DNA from: Gambelia wislizenii
Lineage: Eukaryota; Chordata; Lepidosauria; Squamata; Crotaphytidae
Assembly (NCBI GenBank): GCA_030847615.1
Contig: JAUMIR010000005.1
Coordinates: 247,852,645-247,916,644, forward strand
Reading direction: 5' to 3'
Length of the DNA stretch: 64,000 nt
In this document: positions 20,617 through 32,389 of the stretch, in pieces
How positions within the stretch are numbered: the first letter of the stretch is position 1
Layout of the letters: the number at the start of each line of letters is the position of its first letter
Translations under genes and position numbers: made by a program
Notes under the pieces: model-generated
The model's database searches: none
Told to the model about the DNA's origin: nothing
The model's input: only the letters and a program-made list of their open reading frames with translations

Positions 20617-22859
20617 ACTATGTGCCTGAACACCTGGCTAACCCTATCAGCCTGGGCTGAGATACTTAAGAAATACTGCCTCTCCCTCAAGTTCAACACA
20701 GGTGGGTGGAACATATGTGAATAAGGATAACAATGACAATGATGATGATTAGTACCGTTACTTCTACTACTGTTATCCAGATCTTGGAAAAATTCATTTG
20801 TTGGATTACAACTTCCAGAACTCTCTAGCCTGACTTGCGGAGGTGGGGGACTTTTCCAAGCCCTGATAACATCTGAAGCAAGTGCTTTAACCTACTACAA
20901 GGGAAGACTGAATCTAAACAGACACACACCTTCCACATCCCACTGAAATAAATCCCAAAACATTTTTCAGGCAAACATGACATTATTCTTTTCTAGCCCA
21001 ACCATCCACTGTCTTGCTCTCATATATTTATTTCCCTTTCTGTCTCTACTCAGCAGAAGTTCTTCAGAATGATAATCTCTCTGGGATGCCTTTTGAGGAA
21101 TTTAGAAGGCCTAACTGAAAGTTTCCAAACAGTCCCCCTTTGACTTTTTCCCATCCACTTCAATAACACAGCAAAATGTTTGGAATGTTTAGTGTGAATT
21201 GCAAACAAATGATGTCTGGATGTGACAGTGTCACAACCACTTGCCTGGCAAGGGATACAGTGAAGAGAAAAGAAAATACTTGCCCTGTTAATGGTGCCTT
21301 AACATCAATTAGATCTCTAGTTACACATTTCCTTGGTTTGTAATGAATGCTGTTGCTGAATTAAGCACGTACATTTTCCATTCATGTACACTGGACAACA
21401 GCATTGAACGTGTCTCCATGCTTATTCCACTGTTTTTCTCCTAAAACCTGTCCTTGGCTTATACAAACAAGCATTCTGTGGAGGTGAAAATAATGACAAA
21501 ATTCAGTTCTACGTGCTTAACACAATAGGCTTGGGAACAAGAAGTAGGGGTTGCATACCATTCTACTAGTCTTCTTTGGTCATTTAGAAATAGGACACCA
21601 AGGATTTCACACCAAGTACTGCAACAGCCATTCAGGAGCTTTACTTCCTGCACCCCAGTGACAGTTTCCCAGAACAACCATTCACCTTGCTATCCATTGT
21701 ACTTGGGCACCACAAGTTCAACTGGCCAGAACAAGGCACTGCAATTTACTGACAGCCACTGCCTGATACTATAAATTCAATGGCAGAGGCCATTGCAGAG
21801 TTAGACCTGCTTAGAAAGCCTTTGTATCAATGGGACATGTGGAGATGTTTGAATGTGCTCTGGATTGTACTTGATAATAATTTTTGCTGTTGCAGTTGTT
21901 TGCCATCAGCTTGGCTTCAACATGCCAACCCTATGAACGAGAGACTTACAAGAGCTGCAGTTATTAAAAACCCTGCTCAGCAATTGCGAATTCAGGGCTA
22001 TGGCTTCCTGGATTGAGTCAATCCATCTCTAATGTGGTCTTCTTTCCCTTCAACTTTATTGAGCATCACCAGCTTTTCTAGGAAGTCAAGTCATTTCATA
22101 ATTAGCAATTGAAATATTATGTATTTTTAAATATCCCACCATACGTTTTTAAAAGTTCATGCTGTGTACATTATTTCCTCCAGCCCTAAATTAGGCAGTG
22201 TGAGGCAAGTGCTTCTAGTGGCTTGCGCTGGGGGTCAACAGTAGCATGTCTTCAGCTGTTCCTTCAGAGTCCCCTGGCTTTCTCTCTCTTGCAAGACAGG
22301 GCTATGAATGTCATGAAACTCTGTCCTTCACTCATAAACTGCCCTGGTGTCTCAGGTGGAGGATGCTCAGTCCAGTCCACTCAGATCCTATATGTCAAAT
22401 GGAGGGGAGTGCCATTTTGTGTGTTACCCCAGACAGCAATGTATCTTGAGATAGCATTCATTTTCTGTCTCCTCCCATTTTATCATCACGTGTGGTAGGT
22501 TAAGCAGAAAGACTGCTCACGGTGGCTGTCCTCCTGCATGTGCACATAGCTCCACATGTGCAGTTCCATGTCCTCTTATCACTAGGCAGCCGGCAGTCCC
22601 AATGAGGAGCCCCTGCTGCTGTTGTTTACAAGTGGGTTGGTGATTCAGATGATAGAGAAGCAGTTGGTCTCAGCTCAGTCAGGGAGAGAAATGAGAGCAT
22701 GCCTGCCATTTCCTTCCTCCAGGAGCTTGAAGCTGCCAGATCTTCATGGTCTGAGTGGCCTCCCCTTCCTTCCCTTTCTGCTTGTTAAATTTCAAACAGA
22801 TACAGCTTTAAAATTCATATTTCACAAAAATTGAAACTATAATTAATGTAAGAGTAGAG
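20617..22859. other. Largely unrecognised
   Basis: A weak fold-back MITE piece lies at about 20795-20870. 21930-22110 has the look of an old dispersed repeat (GAGTCAATCCATCTCTAATG) that I cannot name. Confidence 0.45.
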
Positions 22860-23240
22860 TGAAAAACAAGATCATAAAAAAAGCCAACAAATGAACATTA
22901 CAGCACATTCTGAAAGACTCCTTTCTCCCTGAGCAACCAGCCATCAAAGGCCTGCTAAAAAAGGGTCTTCACCATCCTATGAAAGCACAACAGGGAGGGT
23001 GCTAGTCTAACCTCTCTAGGAAGGTAGTTTCAGAGTCTTGGAGCAAGCAGCAAGAAGGCCCTTTCCCGTGTTCCCACCAGGTGTAGCTGTAAGGGTGGCG
23101 GGACAGAGAGAAGAGTCTCCCCAGAAGATCTCAAAGCACAGACAGGTGCATATGGAGAATACAGTCCTTCAGGTAACCTGGACCTGTGCCTTATAAAACA
23201 GCAAATAGTGCCCATACTTCCTCCACAACTCAAGCTACAA
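22860..23240 (-). mobile_element. L2/Rex-like LINE fragment, reverse-transcriptase C-terminal end
   Basis: The - strand frame 23233-23030 has ALRSSGETLLSVPPPLQLHL and RAFLLLAPRL, the conserved C-terminal stretch that precedes WNxLP in L2-type elements. The following part is diverged. Confidence 0.6.
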
Positions 23241-23865
23241 AGTACCCAAGGCCTGTCAAGTTATTTGGGTACATGAGACAGAAGATTCCACAAGAATGTT
23301 GTCCACTCTACAAAACATTTGCTGCTCCGTTATGGCACTAGGAATTGGCTGCCACCTTGCTCTGTCTAACAGCTCTGTACTCTCACCCTATGATGTGACT
23401 TAGGCACAATCATATGCTGAGAAAGAGACATGGTGAGTTTGGCCTGTACACTTCCTCCCCCCCCTTTTTTTTTTTTATTCTGGGAGATGGCCCTGGGTTA
23501 ATAAACTGAAGTGGAGTCTTGACAGCAGTTAAGAGCTAACAGTCAGCAACGAATATGTTTCCCATGAGAAGTACAAAAACACTGGAATGCCATAAATAGC
23601 TTGTGTGCTATTTGTGTTTCCTGCAGACAAAGAGGGGAAAATTGCTTGGGTTTTAGCCATCTGTATGTCACAGTCACAGTGAGGCATCTGGCTGTGTTTC
23701 CTCTGCGGCTGGCTCTCTTGTGTGCACTTTTGGCAAAGTCCTGCAAGGCGGAGAAACAAAGATGTACCCTCACCACTAGTTAGTTGGAGAAAAAGGAGTC
23801 TACCAATGAATGAAAACCTGCAGATACTTCCTCCTTGTCATAACTAAGGTTTCCAGAGTTTCCAG

Positions 23866-24018
23866 AGTGAAAACAAGAGAAGGCTCCTGTACTTGTAATC
23901 ATTATGTGGAAGAGGGAATTTCAGCAACTGTTGGCTTATCATACAACCAGGTAACAAACAGCCTGTGCTGAAATTCCCTCTTCTACACAACTATTACAAG
24001 AGCCTTCTCTGGTTTTCC
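23866..24018. repeat. Imperfect hairpin, probably a small MITE
   Basis: Arms of about 50 bp (GAAAACAAGAGAAGGCTC... GAAGAGGGAATTTCAGCA and its reverse complement, TGCTGAAATTCCCTCTTC... GAGCCTTCTCTGGTTTTC) enclose a loop of about 40 bp. The arms differ by one 5-base insertion and a few substitutions. Confidence 0.8.
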
Positions 24019-24671
24019 TTCTAGCAAACCTAGTCCTAACATTTTCTTGAGAAATGGCTTCAAAAGAAACAAGATATCTTCTACATACACCATCTATAGA
24101 TCTTTCTATAACTGCACAGAGGTTACAGCCATAGTTACCAAACTACGCTTGAGGGTGTGTATGGTTAAGCAAGGAGAGGCAGAAGATGGTGGTGGAAGCT
24201 CATGATTTACTCTTTGGGAATGCTGCAAGCCCTGCCCAGAGCTTGGAAAAATTGCTTTTTGGATTACAGTTCTCACAGTTTCCAGTCAGCATGGTCAATG
24301 ATCATATGGGCTGGGGGATTCTGGCATTTGTAGTCAAGATAAATGACTTTTCCATGATGTGGTCCTGGTGTTTGAGGCAAGAGGACACACCACCCACACT
24401 GCTCTTAATGTGCTCCCTCCATTTCCTCTGGCAGCTTTCCTCAGCGTGAGGCATTTTAGGCAGTGTGGCCTTGAAGACTACTTATGATGGCAGCCCTGGC
24501 TATCTCCAAAGTCACCCTGACCTCAATGCTTTGCTCTGAGGAGTCCTCAGATGTTGTGAACCTGGCAGACTCAATATGTTGGCTGTTCTCTACTTCAGCT
24601 GGCATGGCTCTCTGGTGCCCAGCAGTGCCCCATTCTGGAGAGTCTGCATACTTGTGCCACAGCTGCACCAT
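24019..24671. other. Largely unrecognised
   Basis: 24225-24335 holds an old fold-back MITE-like piece (AGAGCTTGGAAAAATTGC). Nothing else is clear. Confidence 0.4.
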
Positions 24672-24768
24672 TTCTCTCTCTCTCTCTCTCTGGCTTTTCT
24701 TCGCAAACGAAGATTCAGGAAGGACTCATCCCACGCTTTCTGCAAGCGCGCTGATGACTAAAAAGGCC
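24672..24768 (-). mobile_element. Second copy of the LINE zinc-finger 3' end
   Basis: Read on the - strand it encodes GLFSHQRACRKRG and a stop, then GAAGAAAAGCCAGAG, and ends in an (AG)n microsatellite (24672-24690). The match with 13564-13645 marks the true 3' end of this retrotransposon family as AAAAGCCAGAG plus (AG)n. Confidence 0.6.
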
Positions 24769-25107
24769 AGTTTGTTGCAGCCAAAAATCAACCAGACAGG
24801 CTCTCTGGAGCCCTGGTAGGGGCCTCACAATGCAGAATGGGATTCCCCACCCCTTCACATTCCTCTGCCTGAGGCCAGAGGTGCCTCACCCTGTCTAATA
24901 GGAGAGCTACCACCTTCTCTCTTTCTATGCCAGCTTTCTCATCTTTTAAATCATGGGGATAATAATATTAGGTTACCATGCGATTAATTTCCGGGACCAA
25001 GAGTTCTGAGTTGACCCCAGAGGATGATGAACTTTCCTCAACACAGTAGCCTGCAGTTAAAGGATCTGAGTGCAGCTACCTTTGCGGACCTCCAGGTGAG
25101 CTGTACA

Positions 25108-25476
25108 AAGTGTCCATACACTCCTATATTTTACAAATGAAAACTGGGACACCTGTGACCAAGCAGCTTCAAATCAAGATAGCAAAAGGTATTAATGAAG
25201 AAGAACACACAAGCTAGGAGAACCTGTGCCAGTTTGCTTTTGCCTGAGTCTACTGGGAAGGGCACGATTCCATCCCCTCCTCTCCCCACTGCTGAATTAA
25301 TGGAGTGCAAACCAGTGTTGCACTTTGAACTCAGTTTGCAGCAATTGAAGTATGCTGAGGACAAATGGGGAAAGGGGGAGCAGGAGAGAGAAACTGGGAC
25401 ATTTTAAGAGCAGCTGAAAAAGTAGATCAACAAAGGATTCATTGGGACGTTTCTTGACAAAGCAGGGCAGTTGGAG
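25108..25476 (-). mobile_element. ACCCTCCA-family MITE
   Basis: Antisense copy: starts CATACACTCC, contains GAAAACTGGGACACCTG and TTTTGCCTGAGTCTACTGGG, and ends GGCAGTTGGAGAGTATG. Confidence 0.65.
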
Positions 25477-26465
25477 AGTATGTGTGTCAGTAATACAAAA
25501 AAAGAAAAGGGGAAAAAATAGGGGGAATGAAAATAAATACATTTTTCCTCCTCTATCCACTGCTATGATCACTGCTTCCCTGCACTTTGAAGCTAACTAA
25601 TGGGGAAGGATGTTTTGGGGTGGGGTGGTTGGAGAAGATAGAAGAGCTTCTCTGATCTGAATATTGATTTGAATTGAGAAAGTCTGGGAGTTCGTGAAAG
25701 GCTTCTTCTTCGTTCAAAGTTTACTTCTCGGGACTCACACACGTCATTTCTAAACTAGGCTCAGACAAATTCCCTCAACATACCTAGCTTTGCACACTCA
25801 GGAAAAATGCTGGATGTAAACTTTCATATAAAGATACCATCACATTAATCATTTCACCATGCAATAAGATCTTGCTGAATAGTCTCCCATTTCAGTTTTG
25901 GGGCCAAAAATAGTGCTTTCTGTTGGAAATACTGAGAAAATAAGGGTTGGGAATGTTGAGAAAATAAGAAGAGGTGAACTGGATCTGACCAGAGTGTGTA
26001 CCCTATCTAGGCACATACTTAGCTCCTAAAGTGGTCAGTCAGATGCTTGTGGGAAAGCCATAAACAAGGCTTGAGACCAGTGGCACTTTCCTGCTTGTGT
26101 TTCCAAGTAATTGGGGATCTAATCATCACAACTAATAGCCAATTGTAGCCCCACCAGTCTCTGTGAATTTGTCTTATAGATAACATAAATAAGCCAGCCA
26201 ACCAATTATCTTTAAAGTTGTCCAGGCTGGAGGCCTAGCTTATCAGGGATCATGTACTGAATGGGATGACATGATATTACAGTGCTACATAGAGATATGA
26301 TGACATGACAGGATTCGTAAGGGCAAACAAAGTCAAGACAGGGAGAGTGTGAGGAAGAGAGTTGTGGACAATGAATAGACAAATGTTATTATAGACATTC
26401 CTGGAAAATTATCAAAGGGCTGCCAAAAGTGTCCCTGAAATAAAAATGCAGCCGAGTCCAACCTG
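25477..26465. other. No feature recognised
   Basis: Non-coding sequence. Confidence 0.5.
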
Positions 26466-26706
26466 AAATATAGTTGTCCCTTCATATTTGCTGGAGTTTG
26501 GTTCCAGGACCCCCTGTGGATACCAAAATCCGTGAATATTCAAATCCCATTACAGTATATGCAATGGCATAGCAAAATTGTGTCCCTTATACAAGATGGC
26601 AAAATCAAGGTTTGCTTTTTGGATTATTATTTTTTAAAGAATATTTACAAGCTGTGAATACTTAAATCCGTGGATACCAAATCTGTGTATACGGAGGGAC
26701 AACTGT
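26466..26706 (+). mobile_element. Tigger-like (pogo/mariner) MITE
   Basis: Inverted ends AGTTGTCCCTTCATATTTGC and TATACGGAGGGACAACT. The interior (GGTTCCAGGACCCCCTGTGG, TACCAAAATCCGTG) is the pattern of vertebrate Tigger-derived repeats. Confidence 0.8.
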
Positions 26707-27029
26707 GTGTTTTTCATATATCACATTTCCTGTTCATTGATTGTATGTTTCCATGCCATGGAGCATCTCATCTTGCACAAAAGAGCTGTCATACAATCAT
26801 TGTGTGAGAAGTTTGGCTCTGTAAATCAGTTCTTAGAATGAATCTATACATGGCTTTTGGAATGAGGTGGTAGAGACCTGCAAAGAGGAAATGGATGGCA
26901 TCACTTCAGCCTATATGTGGGGATTAACTTTTCTGACCACTTTGCTGCTGTTAGGAGCCATTTTGCCAACCGAATCTGAGTCTGGCTCCCTATAGACATA
27001 CCAAGGACATTTTCACAAATAAAATTTCA

Positions 27030-27190
27030 CTTTAACTTTTGTGGCACCATCCTATGGAATCTTGGGATTTGTATTTTAGGGAGAAGCATTCAGAATTCTC
27101 AGCCAAAAAGCTCTAGTCTAGTGCCTCCCCAAACCACAAGCCCCAGGTTTCCAGAGGTTATAGCCATTGCAGTTAAAGTGGAATCACCTA
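27030..27190 (+). mobile_element. Fold-back MITE, partial
   Basis: CTATGGAATCTTGGGATTTG and CAGTTAAAGTGGAATCACC match the arms of the copy at 8655. Confidence 0.6.
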
Positions 27191-27420
27191 TATATATATA
27201 ACTCTTGGGTATGTTTCGTTTCCCCTTGTGCTGATTGGCCACTTACCCAACCAATCCCCTCGCTCCCTCAGCCAATCACCACCCACATGCAAATTCCCTC
27301 ACCACCTCACAATCCACTCCTGTCACTCAATTTGCATCTACACTCCCAGCCTCACAAGGGCCCCTCCCTCCTCTTACTCTCTCAGCCACTCAACACCCAT
27401 ATGCAATATTTTAGAAATTT
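27187..27420. other. C-rich segment with CCAAT and octamer motifs
   Basis: It contains ATTGG (27234), CCAAT (27251, 27272), ATGCAAAT (27287-27294) and ATTTGCAT (27330-27337) within about 100 bp, after a TATATATATA run. It may be a piece of an unrecognised mobile element; no gene is visible. Confidence 0.4.
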
Positions 27421-27713
27421 AGAAAGATGATAAATTGTAAAAGTAGTCCCCAATGGGAAATACAGTCAAATGTAGGTGGTATATTACTGCAAAGTGTGTT
27501 TTGGGGGGCTAAAAGTGTGTAGCTGAACCGTGTGATCTACTATAATGGCGTATGCTACTCTGGGTCATCTAGTAGTACTATAATTGTGCAGTGTGAAAGG
27601 GTCCCAAGACTCAAGTCAAGGGTAGCACATAGCTTGAACTAGAAAATGGGGCACCTCAGGTGTTTTGGAACCCGTGTTACAGTGAGTCATGTAATATGTA
27701 TTGTTGAATTACA

Positions 27714-27940
27714 GTAGGACCCCTGTATCCACTGATTCAATTATCCCTGGGACACAAAACAGCACACCTAGAAAATATTTCCTCTCTAGCCATTTTCTAG
27801 GTCCTGCAAGACAACTCTATGGTATTTTAAACTGGAAGTCCCATTATTTTCAATAGCGTTCACTATTATCCACGGTTTTCAGTATCCACGGGGGCCACCA
27901 GAACCAATCCCCAGTGGATACGGGAGTCCTACTTTCATAA
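27714..27940 (+). mobile_element. Tigger-like MITE
   Basis: CAGTAGGACCCCTGTATCCA at the left and GGATACGGGAGTCCTACT at the right are inverted. The interior includes GGGACACAAAACAGCAC, shared with the fragment at 31018-31108. Confidence 0.8.
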
Positions 27941-28111
27941 GTCTGCTGCAGGTAGAAAACTGGTGCAGCAAGAGTGGGAAGGCTGGGTGAAAAATGTTGT
28001 CAGCCCTTTGCTGGTTTTCTTCTTCACCAGAGCTTCACAGGTTTATCTTCTTTTGCTACCAGGAGTCTGAAGTGGTAGAGTCCTCTCTGTCATCTTAGAA
28101 CTGTACCTGTT

Positions 28112-28129
28112 GGGGGGTGGGTGGGAGGG
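28112..28129 (+). repeat. Potential G-quadruplex
   Basis: G runs of 6, 3, 3 and 3 separated by single bases (GGGGGGTGGGTGGGAGGG), with further G runs downstream to 28141. Single-base loops favour a stable structure. Confidence 0.6.
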
Positions 28130-28141
28130 AGAGAGGGAGGG

Positions 28142-29029
28142 AGTCACTTCCCATAGAATCAAACAGTTGGGACCGGACTAATAAAAAGCAACAGCAGGTG
28201 AAACTCCACATGATAAATAACAACTAACTTACTCTCATGAGTATAGAAGAATACAGTGTTGACTTGAAGGATTATGTATGATCTGTAGCAGGGGAAAGGA
28301 CACGTTAAGGCCTTGTTCTTGAAATGTGCCATTATGAAAGTAGACTGCTCCATATTACATTGCATGCTCACCTAGCTTTATGACCATGGGGTGCACTCTT
28401 GAACAGCTTTTTGATAAGCATAAAGCAAAAGAAAACACTTCCCCCACCCTCCTCTCTCCCAGACCACAAATGGAATGCTAACCAATCCCCTGATGGCAAA
28501 AGCAGAGTTTATTTTTAATTAAAAAATAACAGAGCAGAGTTGACCTCAGTTTTCCCAGCTGCTTTTCTTCCATCATAGCAGCCATAGGCCGTTTTTCCCT
28601 CGATGATCCCTGTCATTGTTTTTCCACATGGATTGTACGTGTTACCAGCCCCACCCCCAGCAACCTATATTAACATTGGCAACCATTTAGTAGTACCATT
28701 TAGTTGGCCATCTAAAAAAAGAAACCCATCTTTCCTCTCTTTCTTCCTTCTGGTTCTTTGTTTTTGATTGTATATTATTTTGATTGTAAATTAGATTGTG
28801 CTAAAAATTAATACTTTTTTAAAAAGTTTATGGGTTGGTTTTTTTTGTTTTTGTTTTTTTTTTAGCAATAAGAAATCTAACAATGTAATAATCCAGGGCT
28901 ATGGTTATTAGTAATTTTACTGGGATTATTTAGTTGGATCTGTAATGGTAGATTTTTTTTTTGTTCTTTCTTTTTCTTTTAATTACAGTCAGGATTGGGG
29001 GAGGGTTCAGAGCATATTAGTTGTATGTC
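28142..29029. other. No feature recognised
   Basis: AT-rich with T-rich runs near 28840-28862 and 28950-28980. Confidence 0.5.
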
Positions 29030-29032
29030 TCT

Positions 29033-30156
29033 GGGCTCAGCTAGATGGGAGAATTAATTGCGGAAAATAGCGCATTAACTCACTTTCACAGCAGTGTTCA
29101 TTTGTTCTCACAATGCATTCACACGCAAGATCACTGGCATGAGAAGCTCTCCGAGTTTGAAGTTCACACAGAGCATGCCCGTGAGAAAAGATGGTGGCCG
29201 TGGGTGAATTACCTGCATTATTATTTTCCCAAAGCTCCCTCCATTTCCCCCCTCCTTTTTTTGCCTTATTAAATGAGAGATGTGGAAGACAATCTTATGC
29301 TTAATTATTTTTTTTTGCTCTGCTGCTTGAAAGTAGCACACAATCACTTTTGTGAAAGACAACAATGTCTTTCAGCCACTTTGTCACTAGCAAGCCCGCC
29401 CCTGCACACATCCAACCAATCATGTTTTAACTTCCAGGATGTGCTGCAATTCGAATTGGTTGTTCAAACAGGCTGTAATGGCTTGGGTCCAACTTATCTC
29501 CGGAACCGCCTCCTCCCATACAATCCTCCCCGCATATTCCGGTCCTCTGGGAGGAATCTGCTTCAGCCACAAAAATCTAGGCTGTCTGCAACCTCCCAGA
29601 GGGCCTTTTCAGTAATCGCCCCCAAATTGTGGAATGGCCTGCCGAATGAAATCCGTCAGCTGACGAGCTTGAGTAGCTTTAAAAAAGCACTAAAGACGGA
29701 TCTCTTTCGGCAGGCCTTTCCTGATTAGATCCCGGCCTCAGGAACTCAGTCTCCTGGCTTTTTAAAAATTATGTATATATTTGTTTTTAATGTGTTTTTT
29801 TAGCTAGAAGGTTTTAATCTTATTGTGTTTAATGTCTTTTTATGTGGGAGGGTGGGGGTGGGTGGTGTTTTTAGTCATTATTATAATGTTTTAATTGTTG
29901 GAAGCCGCCCCGATTGTTTTTAGCAGAGGGGCGGGGTATAAATTTTATTATTATTATTATTATTATTAATGCACATTTTCACATATTTAAAAAAAAAAAG
30001 ATTGCAAGAAACAGCAAAAGCTGTTATCGTGAAGTATAGTACTTGTAATTTTCGGCCCTCCTCCTTCCAAATATGGCAAAACCCGCTGGGAGCTCATCTA
30101 GACAAAAGGTATTCCGCCCTCATTCCTTGAAGATTTTTCACCACCTAGATGACACC
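29033..30156 (+). mobile_element. TIR element with 3-bp TSD (TCT), copy E, split by L2
   Basis: Ends GGGCTCAGCTAGATGG and CCACCTAGATGACACC, with TCT on both sides (29030-29032, 30157-30159). It contains GAAAAGATGGTGGCCGTGG and CCAACCAATCATGTTTTAAC. An L2 copy occupies 29476-29967. Confidence 0.65.
29476..29967 (+). mobile_element. 5'-truncated L2 copy inserted into a TIR element
   Basis: It encodes the last 80 or so residues of the L2 protein (LGPTYLRNRLLPYNPPR to the QAFPD end), closely matching the full-length element at 15.7 kb. It then continues into the same 3' UTR boxes and an (ATT)n tail at 29944-29967. It splits the TIR element of 29033-30156. Confidence 0.9.
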
Positions 30157-30767
30157 TCTGTTATTTCCCCCCCCCTTCTTTTTCTTATTTCTGTTTTTTT
30201 TTTTTACATTTTTTGATTGCATATTATTAAAAAGAAGCCCATTTTTAAATGGGGCAAAAATACAATGGTTACAATTCAGTGTTGCACACAACAAATAACA
30301 TCAGACAGAGAGATACAGTATATGTTGTATCACATGGTTTCAAAAATCGTCAAGATACATTTGAACTGAACGAGCATCAATAGGACCAGAAGAAATGCAT
30401 CCCCGCCCCCGCCCCCCGCACAAAGTGATGTTCTCCTAAAATCAAAGGCAATTGTAGGATTGTTGGGAGGCTTGTGGTGCCTTAGGCCTTTCAGGAAGAT
30501 TTCAGACTGCCTCCTTAAATCATCCTCAGAGGACCTGGGAGCTGTTCCTTTCCGTTTTTTTACCTCCCTTGGGAGCCCTGCACTAGGGTTGCCATATTCC
30601 ACATGCCAAATAAAACCACCTTGAGTACTGCATAAGGAGAAAGGTGGGAAACAAATCAATCAATCAAATAAATAAATAAGCATTAGCCCTTAAGGGTAGA
30701 CACTGTTGGATAGAGCAGGGTAGATACTAGATCCTGTTATTTTTGTTGCAAAAAACTAACACAACTT

Positions 30768-30905
30768 TGTTGTTGTATGCCTTTGTTTCCAACTTATGGC
30801 ATCCCTAAGGTGAACCTATCATGCAGCTTTCTTGGCAAGAGAGAATGTGTCTTGTCCAAAGTCATCCAGTGGCTTTCTGTGACTGAGCGGGAATTCGAAC
30901 CCTAG
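30768..30905 (-). mobile_element. CORE-SINE, antisense, 3' part
   Basis: It reads TTGTTGTTGTATGCC to GGGAATTCGAACCCTAG, where a hAT element enters; the head continues at 31192-31246. Confidence 0.85.
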
Positions 30906-31191
30906 CAGGGCTGGTTTAAGGAATTTGGGGGCCCCCTGCAATGCTTTATTTTGGGGCCCCCATATGTTTATCTCAGGTCAATGTAACCTAACCTATTCAC
31001 AATACAGGATGCTCAGATTACAGTAGGACCCCCGTATCCATGGATTCATTATCCATGGGACACAAAACAGCACAACTACCATAGAGTCTTCCTAGAAAAC
31101 ATTTGTCAGATAAGGAGGTCAGCAGGGGGGGGCCCTTGACCTTGGGGCCCCCTGCCAATGCTGATTTGGCAGACTGGTTAAACCGGCCCTG
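30906..31191 (+). mobile_element. hAT element with perfect 8-bp TSD, inside a SINE
   Basis: The termini are CAGGGCTGGTTTAAGG and GGTTAAACCGGCCCTG, inverted repeats of hAT type. AACCCTAG is duplicated at 30898-30905 and 31192-31199. Length is 286 bp with no coding capacity. A piece of a Tigger-like element (31018-31108) lies inside it. Confidence 0.93.
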
Positions 31192-31246
31192 AACCCTAGT
31201 CTTCAGAGTCCTAGTCCAACACTCAAACCACTACATCACACACACT
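31192..31246 (-). mobile_element. CORE-SINE, antisense, head part
   Basis: AACCCTAGTCTTCAGAGTCC and CAACACTCAAACCACTACA complete the SINE after the hAT insertion. Confidence 0.85.
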
Positions 31247-31654
31247 ACCCCCCTGAAAAGTTTGAAGGGTATTCCTTGGTGTAAGAAAAAAACTATTGAA
31301 AAGAAAATGCTTTATGCCTTCTTTTCTTCCTCCTTTACCAGAAATGGACTTTTGCCAATTTCCACTGAGCCCTTTTAAATTATTATTCAGGAGTTATAGT
31401 CCAAAGTGTTAAAGTGCTTTAGCAATATTACACTAGTTAAGCATTAGGATCATTTTCTTTTACTACTAGCATTCCTCATCCCCTCACTTTATCTCTGTTG
31501 ATCCTGGAAACAATAGCTGTGTTTCCTGATGGTGGCCATCTTAGCTAGTCCAGTATAACACAGACAACAACCATGGAGAGGTACATTTCATTTCAGGGAA
31601 ATACTGGGTTAATTTAAACTGACCTGGGGAGTGGGAACGAAAAGTCTTGATTGT

Positions 31655-31876
31655 GGCTGCTGCCACACTGCAGAAATAACACAGTTAGACACCGCTTTAA
31701 TTGCCAAGGCTCAATGCTATGGAATTCTGAGATTTGTAGTTTTGTAAGATATTTAGCCTTCTCTGTCAGAGAGCTCTGGTGCCACAACAAACTACAAATC
31801 CCAGGATTCCATATCACGGAGCCATGATAGTTAAAGCAGTGTCAAACTGCATTATTTATGTAGTGCGGCAGCAGCC
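31655..31876 (+). mobile_element. Non-autonomous hAT-like MITE
   Basis: The ends are inverted (GGCTGCTGCCACACTGCAG and its partner GTGCGGCAGCAGCC). The arms are largely complementary overall (GATTTGTAGTTTTGTAAGAT and CAACAAACTACAAATCCC), so the element can fold back. The internal text matches the copies at 13355 and 50762. Confidence 0.75.
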
Positions 31877-32389
31877 AATGCCAGTGCTAGTAGTGGAGAG
31901 AGAACTGACATATCAGCCCCTTTCTCCACACCTGAGGTCTATGGGTGAAATAGCGGGTTGGATCCTGAAACCCTGTAGAAAGGTCTCTTGCTATCTTTGG
32001 CCAAAGAGGTTTCTCCCTTACCCTATCAAACAGAGTCAAACAGTCTGCATCAGGAACAAGCAGAGACAACTTTATTAGTGGAGGCTAAGAATTTATAGAG
32101 GAGCTCCTAGATCTTTATGGGTTGCCATTGAGGAGGCTCTCTGCACCCCCCATTTTTCCTACAGCAGGAATTTCCTGGGAATACTTCAGGATGGGGAAAA
32201 CATCATGTAAATCACCAAAATTGGATGGTACAGGAACAAAACCTGGGATTTTTAGAGACTGTGTTCTTGTCTGGAGAGGCTCTCAGTAGGACACATTTGT
32301 GAGTAAACAGTTCCAATGCCCATACTATACTCAAAAGAAAACTAAATGTGGAGGCAGTCCTTTTTAAAAAAGCTTTTCTTTTCTTTATC

